The position numbers and the translations under genes were made by a program. A stretch of DNA of 64,000 bases from Bradyrhizobium sp. SK17. GTDB lineage: Bacteria > Pseudomonadota > Alphaproteobacteria > Rhizobiales > Xanthobacteraceae. The notes under the pieces are model-generated. The model saw only the letters and a program-made list of their open reading frames with translations. It did no database searches and was not told the DNA's origin. Positions 43,461-51,627 of this stretch are shown piece by piece; positions within the stretch are counted from its first letter, which is position 1; every line of letters starts with the position of its first letter. The stretch covers positions 6,215,001-6,279,000 of the forward strand of contig NZ_CP025113.1 of NCBI RefSeq assembly GCF_002831585.1, in the 5' to 3' direction.

Positions 43461-44915
43461 TCACCTCTCTCTTAGGCTTTCCTGCCTGTAGCGCATCACC
43501 GGTGACATCAGATATTCGATAATCCGTCGCGTGCCGGTTTTGACCTCAACAGTGACCGCCATGCCCGGTGCTAGGCTGACGAGCCGATCATCGATCTGCA
43601 TCCTAGTCCCGTCGAGCGCAATTCGCGCCGAATAAACCAGCTGCTGTCCCTCTGGCTCGCTCGACTCCGACAGCGCTCCGCCCTTCTTTGCCACGGCGCC
43701 ATCTTTCGGCTTCTCCATCACGATGGCGTCCTGAGATACACTTACAACCTTGCCCTGCAGCAGGCCGTACCGGGTGAAATTGAACGTATCGATTTTGACT
43801 TCCGCGCTCTGACCCGCGCTGACAAACCCGATATCCCGGTTCGGGATCATCGCCTCGGCCTCAATCCGGCTGTTGGCGGGCACGACGATCATCAGCTGCT
43901 GCGCGGCCGTCACCACACCGCCAATCGTGTGCAGCGCGAGCTGCTGGACCGTGCCATCGATCGGCGAGCGCAGAACCTGCTCATTCATCTTGCGCTCGGC
44001 CTTGACCAGATCCTGACTCAACTCTTCGACCTTCTTCTGGGCGTCGGAGAGATCACTTAGCACCTGCCGCTCGAACCCGGATTTGGTCTGTCCGAGTTGC
44101 TGCTCCAGAGCCTGTCGGGCGGCTTCGATTTCCACCAGCTTGCGGCTCTGAACGACCCGCTCGTTCTGCTGGTCAAGCATCCGGGCTTGTGCATCGAGGT
44201 AGGCGATCTGGTTGCCGTACTGGATTTGCATCGCGTCTCGACGGATCTTTGCAGTCTGCTCGACCAGCGGCAGCGAGGCATCGATCTTGGCAACGGTCGC
44301 GGCAATGGACTCTGCCTCGGCGCGCTTCTGCTCCACCTGCCGCACGATCGACGCCATCTTGGCGAGCTGTTCGGCCGCCTGCGCTTGCATCGCCGCGCGG
44401 GTCCGCGCCAAGTCGCGCTCCGAGACCCCGGCTGGTGCAGCAATGTCTCGCGCGCCGTCCAATCGATCGAAATTGTCCCGGAGCGCACCGAGACGGGCGA
44501 CGTCAAGTTGCGCCAGGATCAGGTCCTGCGTTACCCGCCGCTGCTCGGCCTGCGTCACGGTACGATCGAGCTCGATCAGGACTTGCCCGGCCGCAACCTG
44601 ATCGCCATCTCGGACATGAATGGCTGACACGGTCCCCGTCTCGAGCGGCTGGATCGTCTTTGACCGCCCCGTCGGCACGATCTTGCCTTGAGCCGTGGCA
44701 ATGATGTCGACATGCCCGAAGGTCGCCCAGGCGACGGCGATGGCGAAGAACAGGATGATCGTGCCACCGATCGCCCGCCCTACCGGTGAGGCCGGCGTCT
44801 CAATGATCTCGAGCGCCGCCGGTAGGAACTGACGTGCCGTGTCGGCTCGCGACTTCCGAAATGTAATGACGTCCGCGGTCGCCGCGCCCTTGGGTGATGG
44901 ATCAGGCGACGACAT
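43461..44915 (-). CDS. T1SS membrane-fusion protein (HlyD family)
   Basis: The 484-aa protein has one N-terminal membrane helix (AIGGTIILFFAIAVAWATFG), a barrel-sandwich start (HVDIIATAQGKIVPTGRSKTIQPLETG, VRDGDQVAAGQVLIELDRT), long coiled-coil helices (about residues 120-330), and the HlyD C-terminal signature ending VKTGTRRIIEYLMSPVMRYRQESLRER. It links the inner-membrane ABC exporter to a TolC-like outer-membrane channel. Its start overlaps the ABC gene by 14 nt. The TolC partner is not in the window. Confidence 0.94.
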   Translation of the reverse strand: MSSPDPSPKGAATADVITFRKSRADTARQFLPAALEIIETPASPVGRAIGGTIILFFAIAVAWATFGHVDIIATAQGKIVPTGRSKTIQPLETGTVSAIHVRDGDQVAAGQVLIELDRTVTQAEQRRVTQDLILAQLDVARLGALRDNFDRLDGARDIAAPAGVSERDLARTRAAMQAQAAEQLAKMASIVRQVEQKRAEAESIAATVAKIDASLPLVEQTAKIRRDAMQIQYGNQIAYLDAQARMLDQQNERVVQSRKLVEIEAARQALEQQLGQTKSGFERQVLSDLSDAQKKVEELSQDLVKAERKMNEQVLRSPIDGTVQQLALHTIGGVVTAAQQLMIVVPANSRIEAEAMIPNRDIGFVSAGQSAEVKIDTFNFTRYGLLQGKVVSVSQDAIVMEKPKDGAVAKKGGALSESSEPEGQQLVYSARIALDGTRMQIDDRLVSLAPGMAVTVEVKTGTRRIIEYLMSPVMRYRQESLRER

Positions 44916-47037
44916 GAAGCCCAGCCTGGATCTGGTGAAGTGTTGCGTAGCGGCCGGCCTGCTTGATCAACTCATCGTGGGTGCCATCCTCCACCAGCCG
45001 CCCACCTTCGATGGTGATGATCCGGTCGGCGTGCCGCACCGCCGATAGCCGATGCGCGATGATGAAGACAGTGCGTCCCGCGGAAATCCGCCGCATGTTG
45101 CGCTGGATGATGCTTTCACTCTCATAGTCGAGCGCGCTGGTCGCTTCGTCGAAAATCAGGATTCTTGGATTGGTCACAAGCGCCCGTGCAATCGCGATCC
45201 GCTGGCGCTGACCGCCGGACAGGCTCGCACCGCGCTCGCCGACCACCGTGTTGTATCCATCGGGCAGCCCGAGAATGAACTCGTGGGCGCCTGCCAGCTC
45301 GGCCGCGGCGATGATCCGCTCCATCGGCATGCCGGGATCGGCCAGTGCGATGTTGTCGCGGATCGAGCGGTTGAACAGCACGTTCTCCTGCAAGACGGAA
45401 CCGACTTGTCGGCGCAGCCAGGCGACGTCGGCGACCGTCAGGTCGATGCCGTCGATCAAGACACGGCCGGCTTCCGGCACATAAAGCCGCTGCAACAGCT
45501 TCGTGAGGGTCGACTTGCCCGAACCGGAGGGCCCTACGATACCAATCACCTGGCCGGCCGCGACCTTGAGCGAGACGTCGTGCAGGGCAAGAGGTGCGTC
45601 AAGACGATAGCGGAAGTCGATGTGTTCGAACGTGACATTGCCCTGGATCGGCGGAAGTGCGGCGCGGGACGCATCGAAGGTCGGCTCCGGCGTCGTATTG
45701 AGGATGTCACCGAGTCGCGCGATCGAGACTCGCGCTTGATGGAAGTCCTGCCACAGTTGTGCCAACCGCAGCACCGGTTGGGCGACCCGCCCGGCAAGCA
45801 TGTTGAAGGCAATCAATTCGCCGACCGTCAGTTGACCTTCGATGACCAGATGGGCCCCGAAATAGAGCGTCAATGCCGTGACGATCTTGCTGATGAACTG
45901 GACGGCTTGGCTGGTCCAGTTGCCAAGTGACAGGACGTCGAAGCTCGAACCGACATAGCCGGCAAGCTGCTCTTCCCAACGCCGCTGCATCTGCGGCTCG
46001 ATCGCCATCGCCTTCAGGGTCTGGATACCGCTCACGCTCTCGACCAGGAACGCCTGGTTTTCGGCGCCGCGGTCGAATTTCCGCTCCAGCCGTTGCCGGA
46101 ATATCGGGGTAACGCCGGCCGACAGCGCGATGTAGAACGGAAACGAGCCGACCACGATCCAGGCCAACAGCGGCGAATAGTAGAACATCACCGCGAGGAA
46201 CACGAAGGTGAAGGCAAGATCGATCACCAAGGTGAGCGCCGAACTGGTGAGGAAGTTCCGGATGTTTTCGAGCTCCCGCACCCTCGCCACCGAGTCGCCC
46301 GCCCTGCGGGCTTCAAAATATCCGATCGGCAATGCGATCAGATGGCGAAACAGGCGCGCACCAAGCTCGACATCGATCCGGTTGGTGGTGTGGGAGAACA
46401 CGTAGGTGCGAAGCGCACCGAGAACCGTCTCGAAGATCGAAACGGTAATGAGGCCAATGACCAGGACGTCAAGCGTAGTGAATCCTCGATGGGTCAGCAC
46501 CTTGTCGGTGACGACCTGGAAGAACAGCGGCGTGACCAGCGCGAACAGCTGCAGAAAGAATGACGCGACAAGCACCTCAGCCAATAGCCGCCGGTACTTG
46601 TGCATCGCCTGCAGGAACCAGGTGATATCAAAACGGCGCACCAGATCAGCCAGCGAAGCGCGCCGGGTCATCAGAACGACGGCCCCGTTCCAATTTGCCT
46701 CGAAGTCAGCGCGCTTGATGGCCTGCGGCCGCTGCTCCAGCGGATCCTGGATGAGAATATCGTTCTCGGTCACCTTGCCGATGATGACGAAGCTCTCGTC
46801 TCGCCGCTGAACGATGGCGGGCAGCGGCAAGCGTGCCAGGCCTGTCCAGGTTTCCTTGACGGCACGAGCCTTGAGCTTCAACTCCTTCGCACAACGCAAC
46901 ATCTCGGCAACGCCGATCGCGCGACCAGCGAACTGATGCGCAATCTGTGCGGGGTCAACCGAGACCTGATGGAACCGGAGAAGAAGCGCGAGACACTGCA
47001 GACCCGAATCCGGACTTAACGCTTCCATGGTCCCCAT
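44902..47037 (-). CDS. T1SS ABC exporter (HlyB type, C39-like domain)
   Basis: About 711 aa. An N-terminal C39-like domain has SGLQCLALLLRFH, where the catalytic Cys of true C39 peptidases is not in place, so it binds but does not cleave substrate, as in HlyB. Six membrane helices follow, then an ATPase with Walker A GPSGSGKSTL, signature LSGGQRQ and Walker B ILIFDEATSALD. This is the exporter for the RTX giant; a degenerate C39 domain is typical for RTX substrates without a double-Gly leader. ATG 47037 is adopted; ATG 47028 and an upstream TTG are alternatives. The operon runs ABC, HlyD, two unknown genes, RTX. Confidence 0.94.
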   Translation of the reverse strand: MGTMEALSPDSGLQCLALLLRFHQVSVDPAQIAHQFAGRAIGVAEMLRCAKELKLKARAVKETWTGLARLPLPAIVQRRDESFVIIGKVTENDILIQDPLEQRPQAIKRADFEANWNGAVVLMTRRASLADLVRRFDITWFLQAMHKYRRLLAEVLVASFFLQLFALVTPLFFQVVTDKVLTHRGFTTLDVLVIGLITVSIFETVLGALRTYVFSHTTNRIDVELGARLFRHLIALPIGYFEARRAGDSVARVRELENIRNFLTSSALTLVIDLAFTFVFLAVMFYYSPLLAWIVVGSFPFYIALSAGVTPIFRQRLERKFDRGAENQAFLVESVSGIQTLKAMAIEPQMQRRWEEQLAGYVGSSFDVLSLGNWTSQAVQFISKIVTALTLYFGAHLVIEGQLTVGELIAFNMLAGRVAQPVLRLAQLWQDFHQARVSIARLGDILNTTPEPTFDASRAALPPIQGNVTFEHIDFRYRLDAPLALHDVSLKVAAGQVIGIVGPSGSGKSTLTKLLQRLYVPEAGRVLIDGIDLTVADVAWLRRQVGSVLQENVLFNRSIRDNIALADPGMPMERIIAAAELAGAHEFILGLPDGYNTVVGERGASLSGGQRQRIAIARALVTNPRILIFDEATSALDYESESIIQRNMRRISAGRTVFIIAHRLSAVRHADRIITIEGGRLVEDGTHDELIKQAGRYATLHQIQAGLHVVA

Positions 47038-47046
47038 GCCACCCAA

Positions 47047-47409
47047 AGTCGTGCGCTTGGAGTCCTACACTTTCATTTCTCATCAGTAAAATGGAAACAG
47101 TTAGATACTTTCCGTCGAGCGAGGAACTCGCGGCGCGGAGAACGCAGAGAAATCAAACAAGAAGAACTTTTTCTGCATCTATCCATTGCCAACACACAGA
47201 CCGTCATCGCGGCTCTCGCGCCGGAGCCACATGCGACTTGTTGCGTGGAAGATCTTCTGCCTGATGATCTTTTGAAACCCAACGGCCATCATCGCCTCTT
47301 CGGGCGACAGCCCTTTTCCAACAATGACAAGGGGACGATGCGGCGTATGGTCGCATCACAATAGTAACCGGGCGCGCTCGCTGAAGAACGCATCGAAGAG
47401 TGTCGCTTG
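47047..47409. other. Intergenic region upstream of the T1SS operon
   Basis: The part around 47070-47180 is A/T-richer than its surroundings and probably contains the T1SS promoter. No credible ORF, operator or RNA structure was identified. Confidence 0.4.
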
Positions 47410-47622
47410 CTAACCGCCACTGCCACGGTTCTTGAGCCAGACGACGGCCGCACCGATCGCAGCCGTCAGCACTCCGCTCCACCAGATTGACCTCGGGCGC
47501 GCGGCGCTGATCGAACTGAGGTAAAGGAATGCGCCAAGCATTACACCATAGTGCTTGCGAAACTCCCCGCTTCTGCGGGCGATCTCAACGAGGTCCGAAG
47601 ACCTCGCCTGCTGATCCGACAT
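47410..47622 (-). CDS. Small membrane protein (70 aa)
   Basis: The product MSDQQARSSDLVEIARRSGE and onward has two hydrophobic stretches (VMLGAFLYLSSISA, WWSGVLTAAIGAAVVWL) and a basic C-terminal end. GAGG upstream supports ATG 47622; the longer upstream frame is not protein-like. Function unknown. Confidence 0.5.
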   Translation of the reverse strand: MSDQQARSSDLVEIARRSGEFRKHYGVMLGAFLYLSSISAARPRSIWWSGVLTAAIGAAVVWLKNRGSGG

Positions 47623-47983
47623 CACGATGACCTCACCTGGGATCGAGCCACAATGATACGGGTGAGTTGGGTATTTCGTCCAGCCATATTTCGTATTTTC
47701 CGAATAATGTGATCGAGGCATTCCGTGCTCTGACGCGAGGATCGATGCCGCAAGGCCGCGACGCGGCACGGCCCACGAGAGCCCGTCCGCATCCTGCGGC
47801 GCACAAGCCGCCTCCTCTGGATGCCGAGTTCGTTCCGCGGGAGAAGGTGGTCGGTACCGCCGGGAGCTGTCCTTCGGGAGCCATCCTTGCGCCAAGGATC
47901 TATCCACAAGCATTGCTGCACCGTCGCCGGTCCGATCGGCTAGACTGCCGGACGCTCAACCAAATAATCGTCCGTCGCTCGAT
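47623..47983. other. Intergenic stretch before the exonuclease
   Basis: No supported gene. A plus-strand frame here (47667-47987) is Arg/Pro-rich without a ribosome-binding site and appears spurious. It should contain divergent promoters. Confidence 0.4.
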
Positions 47984-48877
47984 ATGACCGTTCAACCGCC
48001 CCTTGCCGAGATCGCCGGCATGCTGGAGCAGTCACCCGACTACCGGGTGCTGCGCCGGCTGGTTCCCCGCTCCGACTTTACGCCCAGCGACGGGCAATCG
48101 ACCAAGACCGCAATCCTGCTCGATGTCGAGACCACCGGCCTCGATACTGCCCGCGACGAGATCATTGAGCTCGGGATGGTCAAGTTCACCTATCTTCCAG
48201 ATGGAAGGATCGGCCGGGTCATCGACACCTTCAGCTGCTTCAACCAGCCATCAATCCCGATTCCCACCGAGATCACGGCGCTGACGGGCATTACCGACGA
48301 GATGGTCGAAGGCCACAGCCTGGATACCGAACGCATCAGCGAGTTCGTCTCGGACGCGGTCGTGATCATTGCCCACAATGCGGGCTTCGACCGCAAATTC
48401 ATGGAGCGCTACGCCGCCCTCTTCATCCACAAGGCCTGGGCCTGTTCGGTCAGCGAGGTCGAATGGCGTAGCCTCGGCTTCGAGGGTTCGCGCCTGTCCT
48501 ACCTCTTGATGAAAGCCGGGCTGTTTCATGAGGCGCACCGGGCGGTCGACGATTGCCTTGCGCTGCTCGAGATTCTCGCGATCACCCTGGCAGGGTTCGA
48601 TCGCACCGTGCTCTCCGTGCTGCTCGAGCGGGCCCGCCGCAAGACAATTCGGATCTGGGCCGAGCAGTCGCCCTTCGAGCTGAAGGACGCTCTCAAGCGC
48701 CGCGGCTATCGCTGGAGCGACGGCGCCGACGGCCGGCCGCGATCCTGGTACGTCGACGTCGACGAGAGCAATCAGAATATCGAAATCGAATACCTGCAGG
48801 ACACGATCTATCAGGCGGGCATTGATATCCAGATCCAGACACTGACTGCGTTCGACCGCTTTTCAGTAAGAGGCTAA
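47984..48877 (+). CDS. DnaQ-like 3'-5' exonuclease (DEDDh)
   Basis: The 297-aa enzyme has ExoI ILLDVETTGLDTARDEIIELG, ExoII HNAGFDRKFME and ExoIII HRAVDDCLALLEIL, the DEDDh set of the DNA polymerase III epsilon family. A C-terminal region of about 90 residues (ERARRKTIRIWAEQSPFELKDALKRRGYRW) lies beyond the nuclease domain and is also seen in stand-alone members. It probably trims single-stranded DNA ends in repair. Upstream sequence has only a weak ribosome-binding site. Confidence 0.88.
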   Translation: MTVQPPLAEIAGMLEQSPDYRVLRRLVPRSDFTPSDGQSTKTAILLDVETTGLDTARDEIIELGMVKFTYLPDGRIGRVIDTFSCFNQPSIPIPTEITALTGITDEMVEGHSLDTERISEFVSDAVVIIAHNAGFDRKFMERYAALFIHKAWACSVSEVEWRSLGFEGSRLSYLLMKAGLFHEAHRAVDDCLALLEILAITLAGFDRTVLSVLLERARRKTIRIWAEQSPFELKDALKRRGYRWSDGADGRPRSWYVDVDESNQNIEIEYLQDTIYQAGIDIQIQTLTAFDRFSVRG

Positions 48878-48930
48878 CTTGCGAGTGAATGCCGGCGCGG
48901 CGCGATGCTTGCGTTCAACCAACGTTGCGA

Positions 48931-49146
48931 CTAGCGACGAGCCAGGAAAACTCCTAACAGAAATGCGACTGCAATGGATTGAAGCGGAGCCGCCCTCGTC
49001 GCTACGCTCAAATGATGCAGCCACCGATCCTGCTGCGGCCGGGGTTCGAACATGGTGTCTTCAGCCATACGACGGATCGCTTCGGATGCCTGATCTATTC
49101 GCTGTTCTGGCGTAGCGGTCGGCGCCATGGAAAATTCGTCAACCAT
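48931..49146 (-). CDS. Small membrane-anchored protein (71 aa)
   Basis: The protein has an amphipathic N-terminal helix (TPEQRIDQASEAIRRMAED) and a C-terminal hydrophobic anchor (APLQSIAVAFLLGVFLARR), similar to the ElaB/DUF883 design of inner-membrane ribosome-associated proteins. GAGGAAG lies at good distance before ATG 49146. The family link is tentative. Confidence 0.55.
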   Translation of the reverse strand: MVDEFSMAPTATPEQRIDQASEAIRRMAEDTMFEPRPQQDRWLHHLSVATRAAPLQSIAVAFLLGVFLARR

Positions 49147-49504
49147 GTGATCTTCCTCGCGCCTGCGCGTGACGCTCGTACGTTATCGACGCACCAACAG
49201 ACTTATTGCCTGAGCATCAACGTCCACCGAACGCTGGCTGTTCCTAAGCGCCCTGGGGTTGCAATAGCCAGCGGCCAACCTTCATTCTCCTCGTTTCGGC
49301 TCCGCCCCAGACTCCATCCACCAGGAGCCAGGAGCCGCTTGTGCCGCAGCGCGGTACCACCTTTGCCCCACACCGCGCGTCGACGAAGACGCGAGCCTCC
49401 TGACCACGTATTCGGATCTGGAGGATGCCGCTGCAACCGGCTCAACGCCGAAGTTGGGGCCGCCCGCGACTTGGAACCGCGGACAGCCCCTGCCAGCCGG
49501 CACT
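49147..49504. other. No supported gene
   Basis: Overlapping low-quality frames on both strands are Arg- and Ser-rich and mutually exclusive. The minus-strand frame around 49260-49440 reads better than the rest and could be a decayed gene, but no family fits. Confidence 0.35.
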
Positions 49505-49678
49505 TCAACTCTCCCTACCGGGCCAATACTTCGCTTTGGTTCCGATCCAGTGCTCGGCGTCGGCTTCCGTTTCGAAATCTCCGATGTGAGAATCCGGCCC
49601 ATTGCCGGTCTTGACCGCTACAAACCAGCGACCGTCCTTTGTCTTCTCGGGCTGGAAATGAGGCGTCTTGATCGGCAT
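49505..49678 (-). CDS. Conserved hypothetical protein (57 aa)
   Basis: The ORF encodes MPIKTPHFQPEKTKDGRWF and onward, with FVAVKTGNGPDSHIGDF and AEHWIGTKAKYWPG. The pattern of a short beta-sheet protein with a DGRW...GDF core is frequent in Bradyrhizobium. The plausible composition and C-terminal W/P motif argue that it is a real gene despite a weak ribosome-binding site. Function unknown. Confidence 0.6.
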   Translation of the reverse strand: MPIKTPHFQPEKTKDGRWFVAVKTGNGPDSHIGDFETEADAEHWIGTKAKYWPGRES

Positions 49679-49881
49679 ACCGCTCGCTATAAGATTCTGA
49701 AGTGAAACATTCTACCATGCTGCGACCACGCCAGACGCTTAGCCCATACGGAGCATGTGAATGACCCATCTGGCCTATCAAGATCGCCAAGCGTATTGCT
49801 AAAAAACGAGGAGCCCCCATTCGCGCGGATACAACGCACGTGATTTAAGGCCCATGATCGTCCCCTCGGAATAGCGCAGGG

Positions 49882-50064
49882 ATGTTCGCTATGCTAACGA
49901 CGTCCAGGCAAGAGACAGAAGCGCTCTCATGCAAATGCGACGCTTGCGGTCGTCATATGGCGCTGTTGGCCGAGCTCTCCTCCGTTGGCAAGTACGAAGC
50001 GGTCAATGTGTTTCGTTGCTATGGCTGCAACTCGGTGAAGTCGGAGCAAGAGGCCCGGCGCTGA
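49882..50064 (+). CDS. Small zinc-ribbon-like protein (60 aa)
   Basis: Two Cys pairs (CKCDACGRH and CYGCNS) flank a short linker, the layout of a minimal zinc ribbon. The start may be ATG 49882 or the inner ATG at 49891. Similar short Cys-paired proteins occur in rhizobia. Probably binds Zn; role unknown. Confidence 0.55.
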   Translation: MFAMLTTSRQETEALSCKCDACGRHMALLAELSSVGKYEAVNVFRCYGCNSVKSEQEARR

Positions 50065-50176
50065 GTTGCATCCTTGACCAGCCGCTTGTTGTTTGACGTT
50101 CTCCTGGCGCGAGTGCTGATGGCCTATCTACCTTTCGCTGGCACGATATCGATCTAGCCTTCAGGTGCGGGTAGCG

Positions 50177-50305
50177 TCAGCCGGGAAACTGCGGTTGGAT
50201 CAGCGATACGATCATCAAGACGGCAATCAGAAGTGCGGGCGTGCAGCTCACCACAGCTGCCAACCAAAGCTCGGCGTTGGGGAACATTTCAGAATTGTCC
50301 TGCAT
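50177..50305 (-). CDS. Small single-pass membrane protein (42 aa)
   Basis: The product MQDNSEMFPNAELWLAAVV and onward has one membrane helix and a short PQFPG tail. GGAGG six bases before ATG 50305 is a strong site, better than the ATG two codons upstream. Function unknown. Confidence 0.55.
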   Translation of the reverse strand: MQDNSEMFPNAELWLAAVVSCTPALLIAVLMIVSLIQPQFPG

Positions 50306-50965
50306 GGTCATCCTCCATGTGATCAACGGCCGCCGCTGGTGGTCGTTCCCGGCAGGCCGGTTCGTTGACATCAGAGGCATGTGCCACGGACCGCAGTGGC
50401 CTAGTCGTATTCCGCGCCGCAACAGCTTGACAATCTTCCGCGCTTTCCGATTCCCGCTTGCTGGATCGGTATGGGCTCGAAATCTCGGGAGTGCATGTCG
50501 GCACCACCGTCGGGCATCTATCCGAACCGGCAACACAAGCCCGGCCCGAAGCCGGCGCCTGCTTATCAGGCCTGGAACGCGCGCACGCTCGCCTTTCAAG
50601 GCACGGCCAACCGTCCTCAGCCCTCGGCGATGCTCTGCACGCCGTCTACCGTTACCTCGAGGAAGTGCTTCGGCTGCAAGATGATCAGACGCTGGCATTA
50701 GATATCGTAAGGCGTCCGAAGTGGGGGCCAATCCACGAGTTCGAGCGCGACATGCGATGCAAGGCATCGCTTGCGCCGAACTGATCACTCTTTCAAGCAC
50801 AGCCACCTGGTGGATTTGTGAACGAACAAGATCTCAGCCACGAATCTCCGTCGACTTGGTGCCCTGGAGAACCATAATCTCTGCGGGCACAACTTTAGTC
50901 TTAGCTCGATTGATCCAACAACCTCAGTGCAGCTATTATCGGACCGGCTGGGGGAGTACTTGGAA
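50306..50965. other. Mostly unassigned stretch
   Basis: One possible ORF (50458-50784, plus strand) is listed separately at low confidence. The rest has no gene I can support. The end of the region should hold the promoter of the lipoprotein gene at 50966. Confidence 0.35.
50458..50784 (+). CDS. Uncertain ORF (108 aa)
   Basis: The C-terminal half (ALHAVYRYLEEVLRLQDDQTLALDIVRRPKWGPIHEFERDM) reads like a helical protein, while the first 60 residues do not. It could be a decayed gene fragment or a shifted reading frame. No family is recognised and the ribosome-binding site is poor. Confidence 0.25.
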   Translation: MLDRYGLEISGVHVGTTVGHLSEPATQARPEAGACLSGLERAHARLSRHGQPSSALGDALHAVYRYLEEVLRLQDDQTLALDIVRRPKWGPIHEFERDMRCKASLAPN

Positions 50966-51406
50966 ATGCGACTATGGAATATCGCTGCCGCGTGTTTGCT
51001 GCTTGCAACGACCGCGGGCCTGTCGGGATGTATGGAGACTGCTGGCCCTTCTTTTAACGGACCGTCGGGCAAGCCGGTGAGCACAGCGAAATGTTACGCT
51101 TCGTCTGCTGGCTGCTTACAGCAAGCTTCACAAGCGTGTGCCGGTCCCTATCAGGTTCTCGATAGCGAAAGCCATTCCGGTGGTCTTGTCGCGGACCTCA
51201 TGCCTGGACCGGTTACTTGGTACACGCTCACTTATCAATGCGGCCCGTCCGATGGGAAAATGCCGACGTTTGCTTTTCGAGGGCAGCAATTCGTCGATAC
51301 ACCTTCGGTAGTCGTCAACACGGCACCTAATCCCTCTCCCGGTCTTTCGCCACAGATCACGTGCCAATCAAGGCGCGTCGGCGGAATGGTGCAGACGACC
51401 TGCTAA
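50966..51406 (+). CDS. Lipoprotein of unknown function (146 aa)
   Basis: A lipoprotein signal peptide ends at the lipobox LSGC with Cys22 (MRLWNIAAACLLLATTAGLSGC). The mature part is Cys-rich, with six Cys beyond the lipid-bearing one, suggesting disulfides in the periplasm. GGGGGAG precedes the ATG. No family recognised. Confidence 0.7.
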   Translation: MRLWNIAAACLLLATTAGLSGCMETAGPSFNGPSGKPVSTAKCYASSAGCLQQASQACAGPYQVLDSESHSGGLVADLMPGPVTWYTLTYQCGPSDGKMPTFAFRGQQFVDTPSVVVNTAPNPSPGLSPQITCQSRRVGGMVQTTC

Positions 51407-51627
51407 TTCGTTGGGCGTCACGGTTAATGAGTAAGCGGCGAGACCAAACGTCTGATATGGCCTCGGCGGAGTAGTGGACATGCATGGCAGCATCTGTGGC
51501 CAGCGGCTCGGGATGAGGTCGCAGGGATAAGCCCTGCTCGTCCCGGCTCTCAAAGGAACCATTTGGGTATACTCGACATTACCTACCTGCGGCGGCTGCA
51601 CGATTGCACTGATATCGTAGGTCTACG

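Noticed and set aside
47667..47987. 106-aa plus-strand ORF
   Set aside because: Arg/Pro-rich, overlaps the exonuclease start and lacks a ribosome-binding site.
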